Source: Evernia prunastri
Lineage: Eukaryota; Ascomycota; Lecanoromycetes; Lecanorales; Parmeliaceae
Length of the DNA stretch: 33,387 bases
Direction of reading: 5' to 3'
Assembly (NCBI GenBank): GCA_003184365.1
Contig: NKYR01000219.1
Span: 1-33,387, forward strand
This document shows, one piece after another, positions 1 to 10,343 of this stretch (the first letter of the stretch is position 1; every line of letters begins with the position of its first letter). Below the pieces are notes generated by a model. The model saw nothing but the letters and a program-made list of their open reading frames with translations, was not told the DNA's origin and ran no database searches. The position numbers and the translations under genes are program-made.

Positions 1-1830
1 CGAGACTCTAGCTTTTTGCCAGCAGTCATGCAGGCAACGTCTGGACGCGGTGTCGACGTCGTATTGAATTTCCTTACTGGGGACCTCCTGCATGATAGCT
101 GGCGGTGCTGTGCGGAGTTTGGTCGCTTCGTGGAAATTGGGAAGAGAGACATCTTGGACGGCGGAAGACTGGACATGGAGATTTTCAATCTTGGAGTCAC
201 CTTCACGGCTTTTGACCTTTCCAGTCTTTATTACTCTACTAGCCCCAGATGTCGCGTCATTTGGCAAGAGTAAGTCTAGGCACCTCTCCTACGCATTCTC
301 GTGAAGCTAAGGCGTAGCATAGACTTCTGCACGAAAGTATACGACTCCACAGAGAAAACAAAGTTCAGATTGTTCCACCGCCAAAGGTCTATGATATCTC
401 CGAGGTCATTCCGGCTTTTAGAACTGTCTCTCTTAATTCAAGAATCGGCAAGATCGCAGTATCTTTGGAGAATTCTGATAGTTTAATCTCTGTAAGTCAT
501 TATGTACAAAATCATCAAAATTCGCCTCTCACATGCTTAGGTCATACGCTCCAGATACGAAGCGAGGCTTGATCCGATGCAAGAGCTACTTCCTCGTTGG
601 TTGCCTCGGCGGACTGGGCAGAAGTCTGTCCAAATGGATGTTTGGTCAAGGGGCGCGGAGATTTGTTTTTTTCGGACGTTTGGGTACCAAGAAACAGGAG
701 GCAAAGGACCTAGTCGAAGACCTTCGTAACGGTGGTGCAGATCTCTCTGTCATCTTCGGTGATGTGGCGAATTTTGCGGACGTTGAAAAAGCTATCGCGC
801 AAATACCTAGGCCTATTGGAGGAGTGATTCAGGCAGCAATGGGACTTAATGTAAGTTCTCCCCGCTTGGTGCGGACGCCGAGAGTTAACCAGAAAGTAGA
901 AGGCGTTGTTCACAGCAATGACGAGAGATCAACGACACAAAAGCATCGACCCGTAGATTAAGGGGTCGTGATATCCATAACGCACTCAAAGGGAAAGAGG
1001 ACAGCCTCGACTTTTTTCTACTGACGAGTTCAATCTCGGGAAGCGTTGGCACGGCTACCGAGAGTAACTATTGTTCCGCCAATGCATTCCTGGACGCTTT
1101 TGCCAGGCATCGCCGAAGCCTAGGCCTTCGCGCAGTATCGATTGGATTAGGTATGATCTCCGAGGTTGGATATCTGCACGAGCACCCCGAGATCGAAGCT
1201 CTTCTTTTGCGCAAAGGCCTCCACGCCATCACCGAGAGCAAATTGCTGCAAATGGTAGACATTGCCCTCACAGAAGATTCTCTCGGCGATGAGCCATACG
1301 GCAGCTCGCACTTCATGGAAGGTCACATCCTCACCGGCCTTGAGGCGCAAAGCCTGCAAAACATTCGGAACAAGGGCTTCGAAGGCGGAAGCCACGTCCT
1401 AGACGATCCGCGCACGTTGATCATGGCGCGATTCCTTTCACAAGATGACAAGGGAGATACAAGCGATGCGGTGGGACCTGACCATGGCACCAATAACCTG
1501 CCAAAGCCCGTTGCTGATGCTCTCGCCGCCGAGGACAACAACATCGACACCCTCACGGGAGCTCTAGAGTCGTTTCTGGCCGAGAAAATCAGAAATCTAC
1601 TCCTGCTGCCAGAAGACCAGCGAAGCGCCATAATGCATCTCTCTAGGTTCGGGCTGGATTCCATGCTGGCGGCCAAATTCAGGCAGTTCATCTACCGCGT
1701 CTTCGAAGTGGACGTTTCTTTCATGGTGCTGCTGGCTAAAACCACGAGTGTGGCGAGTTTGACAAAGATCATCGCGAAGGAATTACTGGACGTGAAGACT
1801 GCTAAGAAACAGAGCTCTGAAGATAGATGA
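1..1830 (+). pseudogene. Highly reducing polyketide synthase, 3' end (ER-KR-ACP), with a disrupted KR
   Basis: C-terminal part of an iterative type I PKS; the rest lies left of the window. Inferred exons are 1-269, 323-491, 541-850 and 900-1830, with introns of 53, 49 and 49 bp. Exons 1-2 encode the end of the enoylreductase (GRGVDVVLN, FVEIGKRDI, SRIGKIAVSLEN). Exons 3-4 encode the ketoreductase (VGCLGGLGRS nucleotide site, TSSISGS, catalytic Tyr in SNYCSAN at 1069-1071). The carrier protein follows, with the phosphopantetheine serine in FGLDSM at 1660-1662, then a stop at 1828-1830. Three lesions lie in the KR: one extra base near 580 (a shift from frame 1 to frame 2 inside a conserved stretch), a TAG at 954-956 where a lysine is usual, and about two missing bases near 970. 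No plausible intron removes them. Everything after 973 is open. ER, KR and ACP identity is firm. Pseudogene status is inferred and could reflect sequencing error. Confidence 0.85.
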
Positions 1831-2518
1831 GAAAAGTATACATGGAAACAACAGATCCTCAACTTAGAACATGGTTGAACCTTGTCCGATATGGCCACAC
1901 ATGTCTCTGCGCAGTATTCTGAGAGAAAGAGAATATAGATCGAAGATATTTACCCTTCATAAGCATCACAGGCGGAATATGTAATCCTCGATTAACTGTA
2001 TTACGGTAGTGCTGTAGTATAACAACGGGTCTGGCCTAAGGCATTGGTAGATCAATGTTTTAAGTATCCTGTCAGAGATAGAGGCGGAATTTTGAAGTGG
2101 GTTTTTGAATAGAGGTCAATACTCTTCGAGGCGACTCTTAGAGCGGCGTTTGGGGCGGCTCAATGATTTCGTACGCAATGTTGAGAAATTCCCTGATATT
2201 ACTATGGCCAGCTAGATTCAAAGTGAGTCAAGAAGGACCAAATGATGTAGGATCGTTGGAAATGATGCAGTACTCCTGTGTTATAACCCCTCCTGTGGCA
2301 AATTAGCGTGCTTCTCAGGCATAAAAGTTGCCTTCAGCCCTTCACACCACTCCATAGAAAGACAATCAATCCCACACAGCCAAATCTCAACAAGAAATAC
2401 TGAAATTAAGTTTAGTCCGGCTCGAAGAATCTGCATTTATACCTTTCAAGATAATACGATTCGAGAAAAGACTTATAAGGGTCTCAGATTTTGAAAGCGG
2501 AAACAGCAGCAAAGGACA
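1831..2518. other. Intergenic region between PKS and P450
   Basis: About 690 bp with no coding pattern I can support. It holds the PKS 3' flank and the P450 promoter and leader. A CATAAAAG box at 2320-2327 is the best core-promoter candidate, followed by a pyrimidine-rich tract and an A-rich leader before the ATG at 2519. Confidence 0.5.
2320..2327 (+). promoter_or_regulatory. TATA-like box upstream of the P450
   Basis: CATAAAAG lies about 190 bp upstream of the P450 ATG and is followed by CT-rich sequence typical of fungal transcription starts. Assigned by position only. Confidence 0.3.
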
Positions 2519-4190
2519 ATGATCTCCACCGTTCTCAAAGTCAGCATATGCGTCTTCTCTCTCTGGCTTGTCAAGAAGATCCAGATATCGTACTTTTCGC
2601 CCCTATCATCGGTGCCAAATGCACATGCCACTGCGCCGTTCTCGCACCTTTGGCTGCTAGCGATGAAGTATCGAGGCCGCGAGAACCGTGCGCGGCTTGA
2701 TGCCCACAAAAGGCTTGGGAGAGTTGTTCGGATCGGGCCAAGGGAGTTGAGTGTGGATTGCATAGAGAACGGCGTGAAGACAGTGTACGGGGGGGGGTTT
2801 GAAAAGGATGAGTGGTATTCTAGAGCTTTTCGTGGGGAAGGGTAAGCCGTTCTGTACTTTGTCAGCCTTGCAAATGGATCGTCTGACCGTCGATGTAGAA
2901 AGCCATATATGTTTACTACTCTTTCAAAGAGAAGCCACGCAGAGCGCAAGCGAATGCTCGCCAGCTTGTATTCACAGTCTTACATCCAAAGTTCGCCGGA
3001 ATTGGAGGAAATCTCCAAAGCGATCGTGTCAGGCTGCCTGCGAACTCAAGTAGATGCTTGGGCTCGGGAGCATGCTACTGTGAATGTACTGGAAAAGAAC
3101 AAGGCTTGCCTCATGGACTTGACGACCGCGTGGCTGTATGGGCTCGGAAATGGCACCAATCTCATGACCGATGGCACAGCTGCGGACCAAGTCCTGGGCG
3201 CTTTCAAACTAGGATCTGCAGGGTTCTTCTGGCGTAGCGAATTCCCTGGGATGGTAAAATTGATAGAGTGGTTTGGCCTCCATCTTGTTCCTCAAGCCGC
3301 TTACCACTCGCGGCAACTCATTTGGCGAGTGGAACTCGGCAATGTGCGAGATGGCCCTTAAGCGCTTGTTAGATCGACCATCTACTAGTGACGAGGTAAA
3401 ATCGGTGACCTCCTACCCTCTCGTTTACGCCCAGCTCCGCCGCCGTCTCGAGGAGTCAGACTTGCCCTCGGGGGAATTGGAAGCCACGCTCTCCAGAGAG
3501 CTGCTCGACCATCTCGTAGCCAGCCATGATGCATCAGGCATTACTCTGATATATCTGATGCACAAGCTCTCGCAGCGCAAACCTCTGCAGCGCGCTCTAA
3601 GAGAAGAACTTTGCCGTTTGACAGCATCCAATCCAGCGGGTTTCACTCAGCGCGAGCTTCACAACCTACCTCTCCTCGACGCCGTTCTGATGGAGACGCT
3701 GCGCCTGCACTCTGCTAACCCAGGGCCGTGGCCACGCCGTGTGCCCGTCACGGGCTGTCGCCTTGGGCCTTTCCACAACATTCCAGCAGGGACGGTAGTC
3801 AGCACATCCAGCTACAGTCTGCATCGGAACGGGGAGGTTTTCCCGCAGCCTGAGGAGTGGCGGCCTGAACGATGGCTGGACGCTAGCGTCGAGAAGCACA
3901 GCGAGATGATGCGTTGGTTCTGGGCTTTTGGGAGTGGGGCCCGCATGTGCATTGGGAGACACTTTGCTGTTCAGAGTGTGTTCATTCACGCGTCGACATG
4001 GTTTTTAAATCCTAGGGGATGCTAACAGATGCTAGGTATGAAAAGTATAGTCGCCACCATTTACGCAGATTTCGAGATGAGCCTTGTGGATGATGGCGAG
4101 ATGGAACAAGTCGATGGTGTATTGGCTCCGCCAGTGGCAGATAGGCTTATGCTTAAGTTTCGCTACGTGGGCACCAACCCTGTGAGGTGA
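2519..4190 (+). pseudogene. Cytochrome P450 monooxygenase, complete except for one frameshift
   Basis: Microsomal haem-thiolate monooxygenase. Inferred exons are 2519-2841, 2899-3975 and 4036-4190 (introns 57 and 60 bp, the second with a GCTAAC branch site). They give about 517 residues, normal for the family. The real ATG at 2519 opens a hydrophobic membrane anchor. Visible signatures are an I-helix ASHDASG, the ExxR motif (ETLR), PERW, and the haem loop FGSGARMCIG with its cysteine codon at 3948-3950. The C-terminal beta region is in exon 3. One lesion is seen: the frame moves from 2 to 3 at about 3326-3329, inside a stretch that otherwise aligns across the junction. One extra base explains it. 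Without correction the protein ends at 3361, before the haem site. It lies between the decayed PKS and an SDR, so it was probably a tailoring enzyme; its substrate is unknown. Confidence 0.85.
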
Positions 4191-5057
4191 ATAGTGGGCT
4201 ATCGCTTCATGGCCTGATCTGAAGACTGATCGTTGGCGCTGTAAGTAAGGCCTAGAGGCAAAGTTCAAAGCAACATTTCATCTTACACAAAGCAAACTTG
4301 CATTTTTTCGTATCGAAATGATCTGTACATACTTCCCAGCTGTCCAGTTGTGTTGCTTGCTGTGAGAGTTCTCCTATTTTCCGCTTATCATCCTTTGCAA
4401 GGTAGGTAAGAGCATGGAGCAACAATGATGCATAGTGGGAATTTTTTCCAATCTGCTCTGTATATTGCTCAATCGCTTATGTCTGTCATTACATGCTAAG
4501 TCTACCCACTCATTACTTCATTTCCCAAAACCTTCTCGTAGCCGGTCAACGTAAAGTGATATCGGCCCTCGTCAACCATGACCCTCTTCACTGCCTCTTC
4601 ATCAACATCGCCAAAATTTTCGCTCGATTACCCATATGGCTTCCTCTCATCTTAGCACCATTTGACGCAAAGTCTTGCACCATCATTTGTGGTGAGAAGA
4701 CTGCTCAGCCTTGAAGAAGCCAGTTTTGCATTGACTCTAGCGACTCATGAATGAAGCTGCACATCGTTTTAAGAGAGCTTGATTTATGGCTTCTGCAAAA
4801 GCTTCAAAGCTACCATCCAGAATATGTGCGCTCTCTTCTTAGCGTTTACGGGGTAAGTACCACAAAGTGGCAAAATAAACCGCGAGCGACGTCGGCAAAG
4901 ATTCGCACGAAGTCCGCTTTTTAAGTCCGCTTGTAAATCCCGCTATGTCCGACTAGTGCTGTTAAAAAGAGCTCAGAGGGAGGAAAAGACTTAACGAATT
5001 TCCTTGAACTCATACCCGCTGATTGACCCAATTTACGCTCTAATATTTTCAACCACA
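4191..5057. other. Intergenic region between P450 and SDR
   Basis: About 870 bp. Short open frames here (for example 4493-4714) show no family motif or credible splice pattern, and I see no gene. The right end, an AT-rich stretch before the ATG at 5058, should hold the SDR promoter. Confidence 0.5.
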
Positions 5058-5875
5058 ATGTCCTCTGCAACAGTAGTTGTGCTGGTTACCGGTACCCACC
5101 CATTCTTCCCCTCACGACCCCTTTCCCCCCTCCCCTATCACTGACATGCTTCTCTCCAGGTGCCAACTCCGGCATCGGCTATGCCGCATCCAAAGTCATT
5201 GCCTCTGCCTCCGCACAATACCACGTCATAATGGCCAGCCGCTCCTTGGAAAAAGGCAACGCGGCCGTCTCGGCCGTCTCGGCTGCCGGCATCAAAGGCA
5301 CAGTATCGGGCATACAACTAGACGTGACCGACCAGTCGTCAATAGCCGCCGCAGCCAAGCGTGTCGAAAAAGACCACGGTCGTCTGGATGTCCTGGTGAA
5401 CAACGCCGGCATAGCTTCGCACGCCGCGAGTCTGAAGGATCAGCTCGAGAGTACCTTGCAAACCAACGTCATTGGCGCAGCCCTCGTAGTAGAGGCGTTT
5501 ACACCGCTACTGTTGAAATCAGCGAATGCGTATCTACTTCACATCAGCAGCACGCTCGGCTCCTTAGCCATCTCCTCAGACCCTCAAGGTCACGATGGCG
5601 GGATGTGGGTAGTATACAGGATGAGTAAGACGGCGCTGAACATGCTCATGGTGCAGGATGCCAAGGTGCTGGGGAAGCAGGGCGTGAAGGTTTTCGCTGT
5701 CTGTCCAGGGTTGGTGGAATCGAATTTGAGGGGTGAGGGCGAACAACAGAGAACTGCGGGCGGGAGGGCAGGGGATCCGGACGTATCCGGACAGACGATT
5801 TTGCGGATCATGGAAGGGGAGAGAGATGCTGATGTGGGGAAATTTGTACACAAGGATGGGATTCGTCCTTGGTAA
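5058..5875 (+). CDS. Short-chain dehydrogenase/reductase (carbonyl-reductase-like)
   Basis: NAD(P)-dependent oxidoreductase of the classical SDR fold, probably cytosolic. The ATG at 5058 starts a 34-nt exon. An inferred 68-bp intron (5092-5159, pyrimidine-rich end) rejoins the frame exactly inside the dinucleotide site, giving TGANSGIG at residues 11-18. NNAG follows at 92-95, the catalytic serine in HISSTLGS at about 142, and YRMSK (Tyr164, Lys168). CPGLVESNL is the usual PG motif after the active site. The total is 249 residues, normal for the family, and no lesion is seen. A start at 5231 would lose the cofactor-binding loop. It lies just downstream of the broken PKS and P450 and converges with the hydrolase at 6123, so a cluster role is plausible. 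It could instead be a detoxifying carbonyl reductase. Confidence 0.88.
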
Positions 5876-6122
5876 GAGGCTTTTTTGAGAGCCTGTACCG
5901 ATTGCTCAATGGGCTGCGGCGCTATCTAGTAACATGGTCAAATTTAATTCTGTTTATGAGTCCGTCGGCTATGCGTTGATACGTTGGAAAGTGACCTCCG
6001 ATTACGCCCGCCTTTGGAATTTCTGTTGGGAATTCTGTGAGTGGAAAAATGAAGAGAGAAAATTCGCTTCGAAGTAACCGATTGGGTCATTAGGTTCTCA
6101 AAGAATGTCTGCACTTATCAAT

Positions 6123-6914
6123 TCATTTTTGACCTGTCGCAACGTGGGTGATGACATCCACCACCTCCTGCATCATGGTAAGATTCGGAGTGTGGCCGGT
6201 GGCTAGCTCAACCGTATGCACGGCCTGTCCCTCTGCCTGCATGCGTTCTACCATGGACTTCTGGTAGTCCCACGGTACCGTCATATCTTGGCTCGTATAA
6301 ACGTACGTTACCGGAATCTCCCTCCACGCACAGTGCTCCACGGCCTGGTACATTGACTTGCCATTCCAGCGCACTAACGACGACACGTACGCCTCCGCCT
6401 CGGCGTCATCAACGCCGGGGCCGATGAGCAATAATTTCGGGTCGCGGTTCACGCAGCTCTCGTCATCGGCGAAATCGAAGGCCAGCGGCAGGAGGTGTTC
6501 GTGGCCGAATTCCTTAACTTTGCCGACCATGGAGCCACCCTCGGGCAGAGCAAATGCGCACAGATAGATGAGGTGGGCCACACCACCCGATAGGCCCTCC
6601 GCTTGCTGGGTGCGGGTTTTCAGACCCAGACCATGGAGAGCGTTGGTGCCGACTTGGCCGCCGTACGAGTGCATAATGGCGACCACGGTACGGCCGGCAT
6701 CGACGAGGCTCTCCACGTAACCGCGGATCAGTGCCGTATCGTCAGCCAGGTCTGCGTTAGGAGGCCGTGTTTCGTTCATAGATGGAAGGCGAGGAACGTG
6801 GACTTCGTAGCCGGCAGACCGGAGGGAGCTCGTAAATTTGGAGTAGGTGCTCGGTATATGCCAGCCGCCGTGGATCAGGACAAGGGTGGGCTTGGTAGCG
6901 GCCATGATTGTCAT
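6123..6914 (-). CDS. Alpha/beta hydrolase (AB_hydrolase_6-like)
   Basis: Small soluble alpha/beta-hydrolase of about 263 residues and no introns. Numbered from the ATG at 6914, it has the LVLIHGGW oxyanion strand (His15), a nucleophile elbow MHSYGGQ with Ser83 (the usual first glycine of GxSxG is Met), an acid in SQDMTVP (Asp210) and the catalytic His241 in TGHTPN. All three triad residues are present. The frame is open further upstream to 7004 but begins there with GTG. A TATA-like box at 7014-7021 also favours initiation at 6914 (or the ATG at 6905). The substrate cannot be read from sequence; relatives include esterases and salicylate-ester-hydrolase-like enzymes. It is convergent with the SDR, 247 bp apart, and may belong to the same former cluster. 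Confidence 0.85.
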   Translation of the reverse strand: MTIMAATKPTLVLIHGGWHIPSTYSKFTSSLRSAGYEVHVPRLPSMNETRPPNADLADDTALIRGYVESLVDAGRTVVAIMHSYGGQVGTNALHGLGLKTRTQQAEGLSGGVAHLIYLCAFALPEGGSMVGKVKEFGHEHLLPLAFDFADDESCVNRDPKLLLIGPGVDDAEAEAYVSSLVRWNGKSMYQAVEHCAWREIPVTYVYTSQDMTVPWDYQKSMVERMQAEGQAVHTVELATGHTPNLTMMQEVVDVITHVATGQK

Positions 6915-7013
6915 GCTGGACGTGGAGGCGGATAATAATAAAATGTACGGTTGAGCGTGCGTGGATGCGATTTCAGAGGACACGCCAGAATTAAGAGGAG
7001 TCACGGAGTTATC

Positions 7014-7021
7014 ATTTATAT
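7014..7021 (-). promoter_or_regulatory. TATA-like box of the hydrolase gene
   Basis: ATATAAAT on the minus strand, about 100 bp upstream of the ATG at 6914. It supports the shorter protein start. Confidence 0.35.
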
Positions 7022-9484
7022 CCGACTCAGTTTCAGCGTGGCGACTGTCCCGCCGTAATTAATCAAAAGCGTGTTGGAGGCCAGAGAGTTCTGAAGGTGA
7101 ACAAGGCCTCATGTATCTACGAACAATCGATCTGCTACTTCCCCTCTGTTGCTGACACTCTGCCTGCTACCCTGCCCATTCTCTGAGCGAAGGAAAGGGC
7201 CATTAATAGGAGAACTCTGTGCGACTCCAGTAGCTCACTCTTATAGAAGGTCCCAAGACAAGTTTCGCCAAGCGATAAGCGAGTCCAACTCCAGCGACGG
7301 CAGTCTGTGCACGCGATAGCCTCGCAGCTCCATATCGATATGATTCTCAGGTGCAGCCGTGATAAGCCAAAGGGGCCAACTGGCGCGTTGCAAAGACTGA
7401 AGTCACTGACGCTGGTCATCAATCATATCGTGTGCTTTGTAAATCAGATTTTTGAGCAGCATTCATCTCTGTCGCTTGAGACGTACCTGTAAGCCTCTTA
7501 CCAGCCCAAAACATGTCTTCGACGAGTTGGAAAAATGCATAGCACCAACAAGAGGCTGCATCTGTGCGATGATACCAGGAATTTGTCTTCCTCTTTCAAA
7601 AGTTTCGCAATCAAGTCGACATCTATGGTGCGGACTACTCGCTGGTCCCACGAGGAAATTTCCAGACACCTCAAATATAGTCCCTTTGTGCACAAAGCAA
7701 TTTCTCAACATCAATTCAATTTGCGATGGATACCTTGGTGGAAAGTCGACAGTGACCCATCCAGACGATGATAAGTGTACCAGAGGTTTTCCTCAAAATT
7801 CGACCGTTGTTGCGATGTGGGGGGGATTTTTTAAGGTGTCTGAAGGAGTCGAGGCTCTTGCGCCAAAACTTCGGACAATGCACCGCCGGGAGATTACCAC
7901 TTTGGAATCACACCTAGTCGAGCTTACTCTCGGTACCTCGGGGTTCGAAGCTTCCATCAGTCATGGTCTCTAAAACCACTCCTAGGGAATAGTTCAGGTG
8001 ACCCATGTTACATGCCTGATCCTGGAGCAAGGCTAGAGCTGGTTCTAGCACTATTCAGGACGTTGCGCCTGGATCAGTGGCACTTCGTACATTATACAGC
8101 TGAAGTAGCTCGTGGTGACCGAAATAAACTGTATGGTGGCGGAGGCTTTGAGTTGGGCTATTCTCCAAGAGTCTATCGTACGCTCATCCTTTGATTGAAG
8201 GTGTCAAATCTAGTCGACCAGAGTATTTGTTGAGCTGAGAAGCTTGTAGTTCAGGCTTTCGCTGTCCAATTAACAAGGTGGCAAGGATCCTACAATTTTT
8301 GAATTTCGAGGGGTAGTGATTAGGAAGAAAAGCCCACCTGGGCTGATTAGTACACCAATCAAATGTGTTGTGAGATACGACACCCATCTACTTGTAATTC
8401 TTCTCGGAAGATTTGCCGTGGCAGACAACAGCATCGAAAACGCCGTGATAACCGGCGCAAAGTCTTCTGGGTGTGCCTATAGGTTGCTGAGTTCTACGAG
8501 TAAATCAAATGGCAAAGTAAAGTACATGAGGCCGACTGATGACATCTTGCAACCTTCCCGTAACAGCTTGTTGCATGAAGGATCAGACAATGCGATCAAG
8601 AGTATCAGAGTCAACCAGGTTACTTGTATAACTAGATCTGAGATTTGTGGTTTGTCGAAGGGAGTTTTGACCCTATTCTGTTATTAAAATCCATCTTCGA
8701 GAGATTGCTGAATGCAGTTGGAATTGCAACCCAAACGGGCCTGCGACAGGACCCTACAGGACACCTAACCCAATTGGTATCAAGGTGACGTCGTAGAAAA
8801 GGTGGCTGAGCCAAGCATCGGTCTCACCGTCGTTCGATGCTTGTCTCAGCAGAGACATGAATGCAAGACGTCCACCTGCGCTTTGAGCCGTCCACATTTC
8901 TGCGCTGAAATGATATGCCAGACAAAATGGCTGAACCACGGCATGGATCTCCCCTGTTTGCCCCCAGTGTCCCTCCATTTTCTTCACGGAAAGAAGTAGA
9001 GCACTTCAGCAGGTCCAGCAAAGTCCCAGAAGGTTCGAGATTGAGGCGACCTCTATGGGGCGATTCACATGCCCCATATCAACAATGACGAGACTGTTGT
9101 GCTTCGGCAGAGTCAGCCTATCCCAAGGGGCTCGAGAGCGAGGCGACCACTATTGCGCCAAAATGCGTACTCGCCTTCACCTATGCAGAGACCATTGACG
9201 CGATGCGCTCACCTATATGAAGACCGTTGCGTCGCTCGACTTTTGAACCTTTCTCTTCAGGCTACATAGCATATCCATAGCCCACTCAACAAGCGTTCAA
9301 CCTTCAGGCTCTTCGAGCTCATAATCTATTCAGCAGACCCAGCAGCAGCAAAACCTCACTCAGCGCAAGTTGTGAGTAATCAGAGTTCTCCTAAGAGAGG
9401 GAGACTGTAATTCAATTCGCTGACATCTCATTGTGAGGTTCAGATCTCATCTCGCTCCAACCATCCTAACTCTCATCGCAAACC
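7022..9484. other. 2.5 kb gene-poor stretch
   Basis: Open frames of 60-170 codons occur on both strands (for example 7452-7973 plus), but most begin without ATG and none shows a recognisable motif, intron pattern or family signature. Frames near 7830-7970 and 8030-8190 plus look mildly protein-like and may be relics of a lost gene. I cannot name one. An imperfect 32-bp tandem duplication lies at 9177-9240. Confidence 0.4.
9177..9240 (+). repeat. Imperfect 32-bp tandem duplication
   Basis: Two adjacent 32-bp units, both starting TCACCTAT and sharing AGACC and CG-rich blocks (about 20 of 32 positions identical by eye). The unit starts are at 9177 and 9209. Related GAGGCGACC blocks occur near 9045 and 9140. 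The origin is unknown. Confidence 0.35.
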
Positions 9485-9929
9485 ATGGATAATTACAAAA
9501 CGACAGGAGAGAAGATACCCTTGAGCCGTTCGGAGCTGCAAGCAATCTACACTCTTGTTCAGCGAGGAGATGTATTTCCAATGCGCGCTGAGTCGATACA
9601 GAGACCGATCGCCGAGTGGCTGGGCAAGCCAAATTTGGACGTCATAGAGCTAGTGGAGAAGTTCAAACGACCCAATGACAATCTGACAACGGAGGTTCGT
9701 AACAGCCTGGATAACGATGCGGTAGCCAAAACTCAAGCAACAACCGCAATGCAACATTTATGGACCACTGCCACGCCTTCTGCGTAAGTCGTTCGGCTCT
9801 CTTCAAAGCAGAGAGACTTCTGATCACCGGCGATACAGACCAGGGTCATACACTGCTGCGCCATTGGCAGGCCCTGAGTTCAGAAGCCAAGCCCCCCAGG
9901 CGCCCGCGAGCCCACCGTCTACGCCTTGA
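9485..9929 (+). CDS. Small hypothetical protein with proline-rich tail
   Basis: Not recognised. The ATG at 9485 sits in a good CAACC-like context. Exon 1 runs 9485-9783. An inferred 55-bp intron (GTAAGT donor at 9784, CAG acceptor at 9836-9838) joins exon 2, 9839-9929, giving 129 residues. The first 75 residues look helical, with a PLSRSELQAIYTLVQRGDVF segment, AEWLGKPNLDVIELVEKF and a charged stretch. The tail after the splice is rich in Pro, Ala and Ser (QAPQAPASPPSTP). The splice converts a stop immediately after the donor into a clean coding tail, which supports the model. No signal peptide or membrane segment is visible. It is divergent from the hydrolase and same-strand with the photolyase 415 bp downstream. 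Confidence 0.55.
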
Positions 9930-10343
9930 TGTCGCGGAGGACTGATAGGGCAATGTCTTCGGGTCTCAGGCACGGGGGAAAGGAAGGAGTTTTCTCATAT
10001 GCTGTGGCGCCACTTACTCACTTTCTGCTCACTTTCAATTGAGACTAATTTGCATGGAATCGGTGATTTACCTGGAGGCTAGGAGATGCATTATACGTAC
10101 TTATGGAGTCAGGATTGATTACGAGTAGTCATAGCGCGGCTCTCAGGGGTAAATGCCACTAGGATCTCGCGTATCTTTCAAGATCGGCGCTAGCAGATGT
10201 CAATACGTCATAACAGCCTCGATGCTTGCCTTTGATGCTCGCATTGTTGTTGATTTGCCCGTCAGCAACGAGAAGCTGTTTTCGTTCAAATTCCTGAGCG
10301 CTCTTTCCGTTCCGTTGTGCTCTTGAGAACTCCTCGCATCTTG
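9930..10343 (+). promoter_or_regulatory. Photolyase upstream region
   Basis: Non-coding 414 bp. Two GATC motifs at 10163-10166 and 10182-10185 lie about 20 bp apart, and an ACGTCA half-site lies near 10206. Paired GATN motifs are bound by White Collar light regulators in Neurospora, and photolyases are often light-induced. The assignment here is inference only. Confidence 0.25.

Noticed and set aside
950..990. A mini-intron to remove the TAG in the PKS
   Set aside because: The only GT..AG pair would give under 40 bp and delete conserved ketoreductase residues.
6915..7004. Upstream extension of the hydrolase frame
   Set aside because: It begins with GTG and lies close to a TATA-like box; the ATG at 6914 is just before the conserved core.
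10317..10343. Upstream extension of the photolyase frame
   Set aside because: It begins with GTG; the first ATG is 10344.
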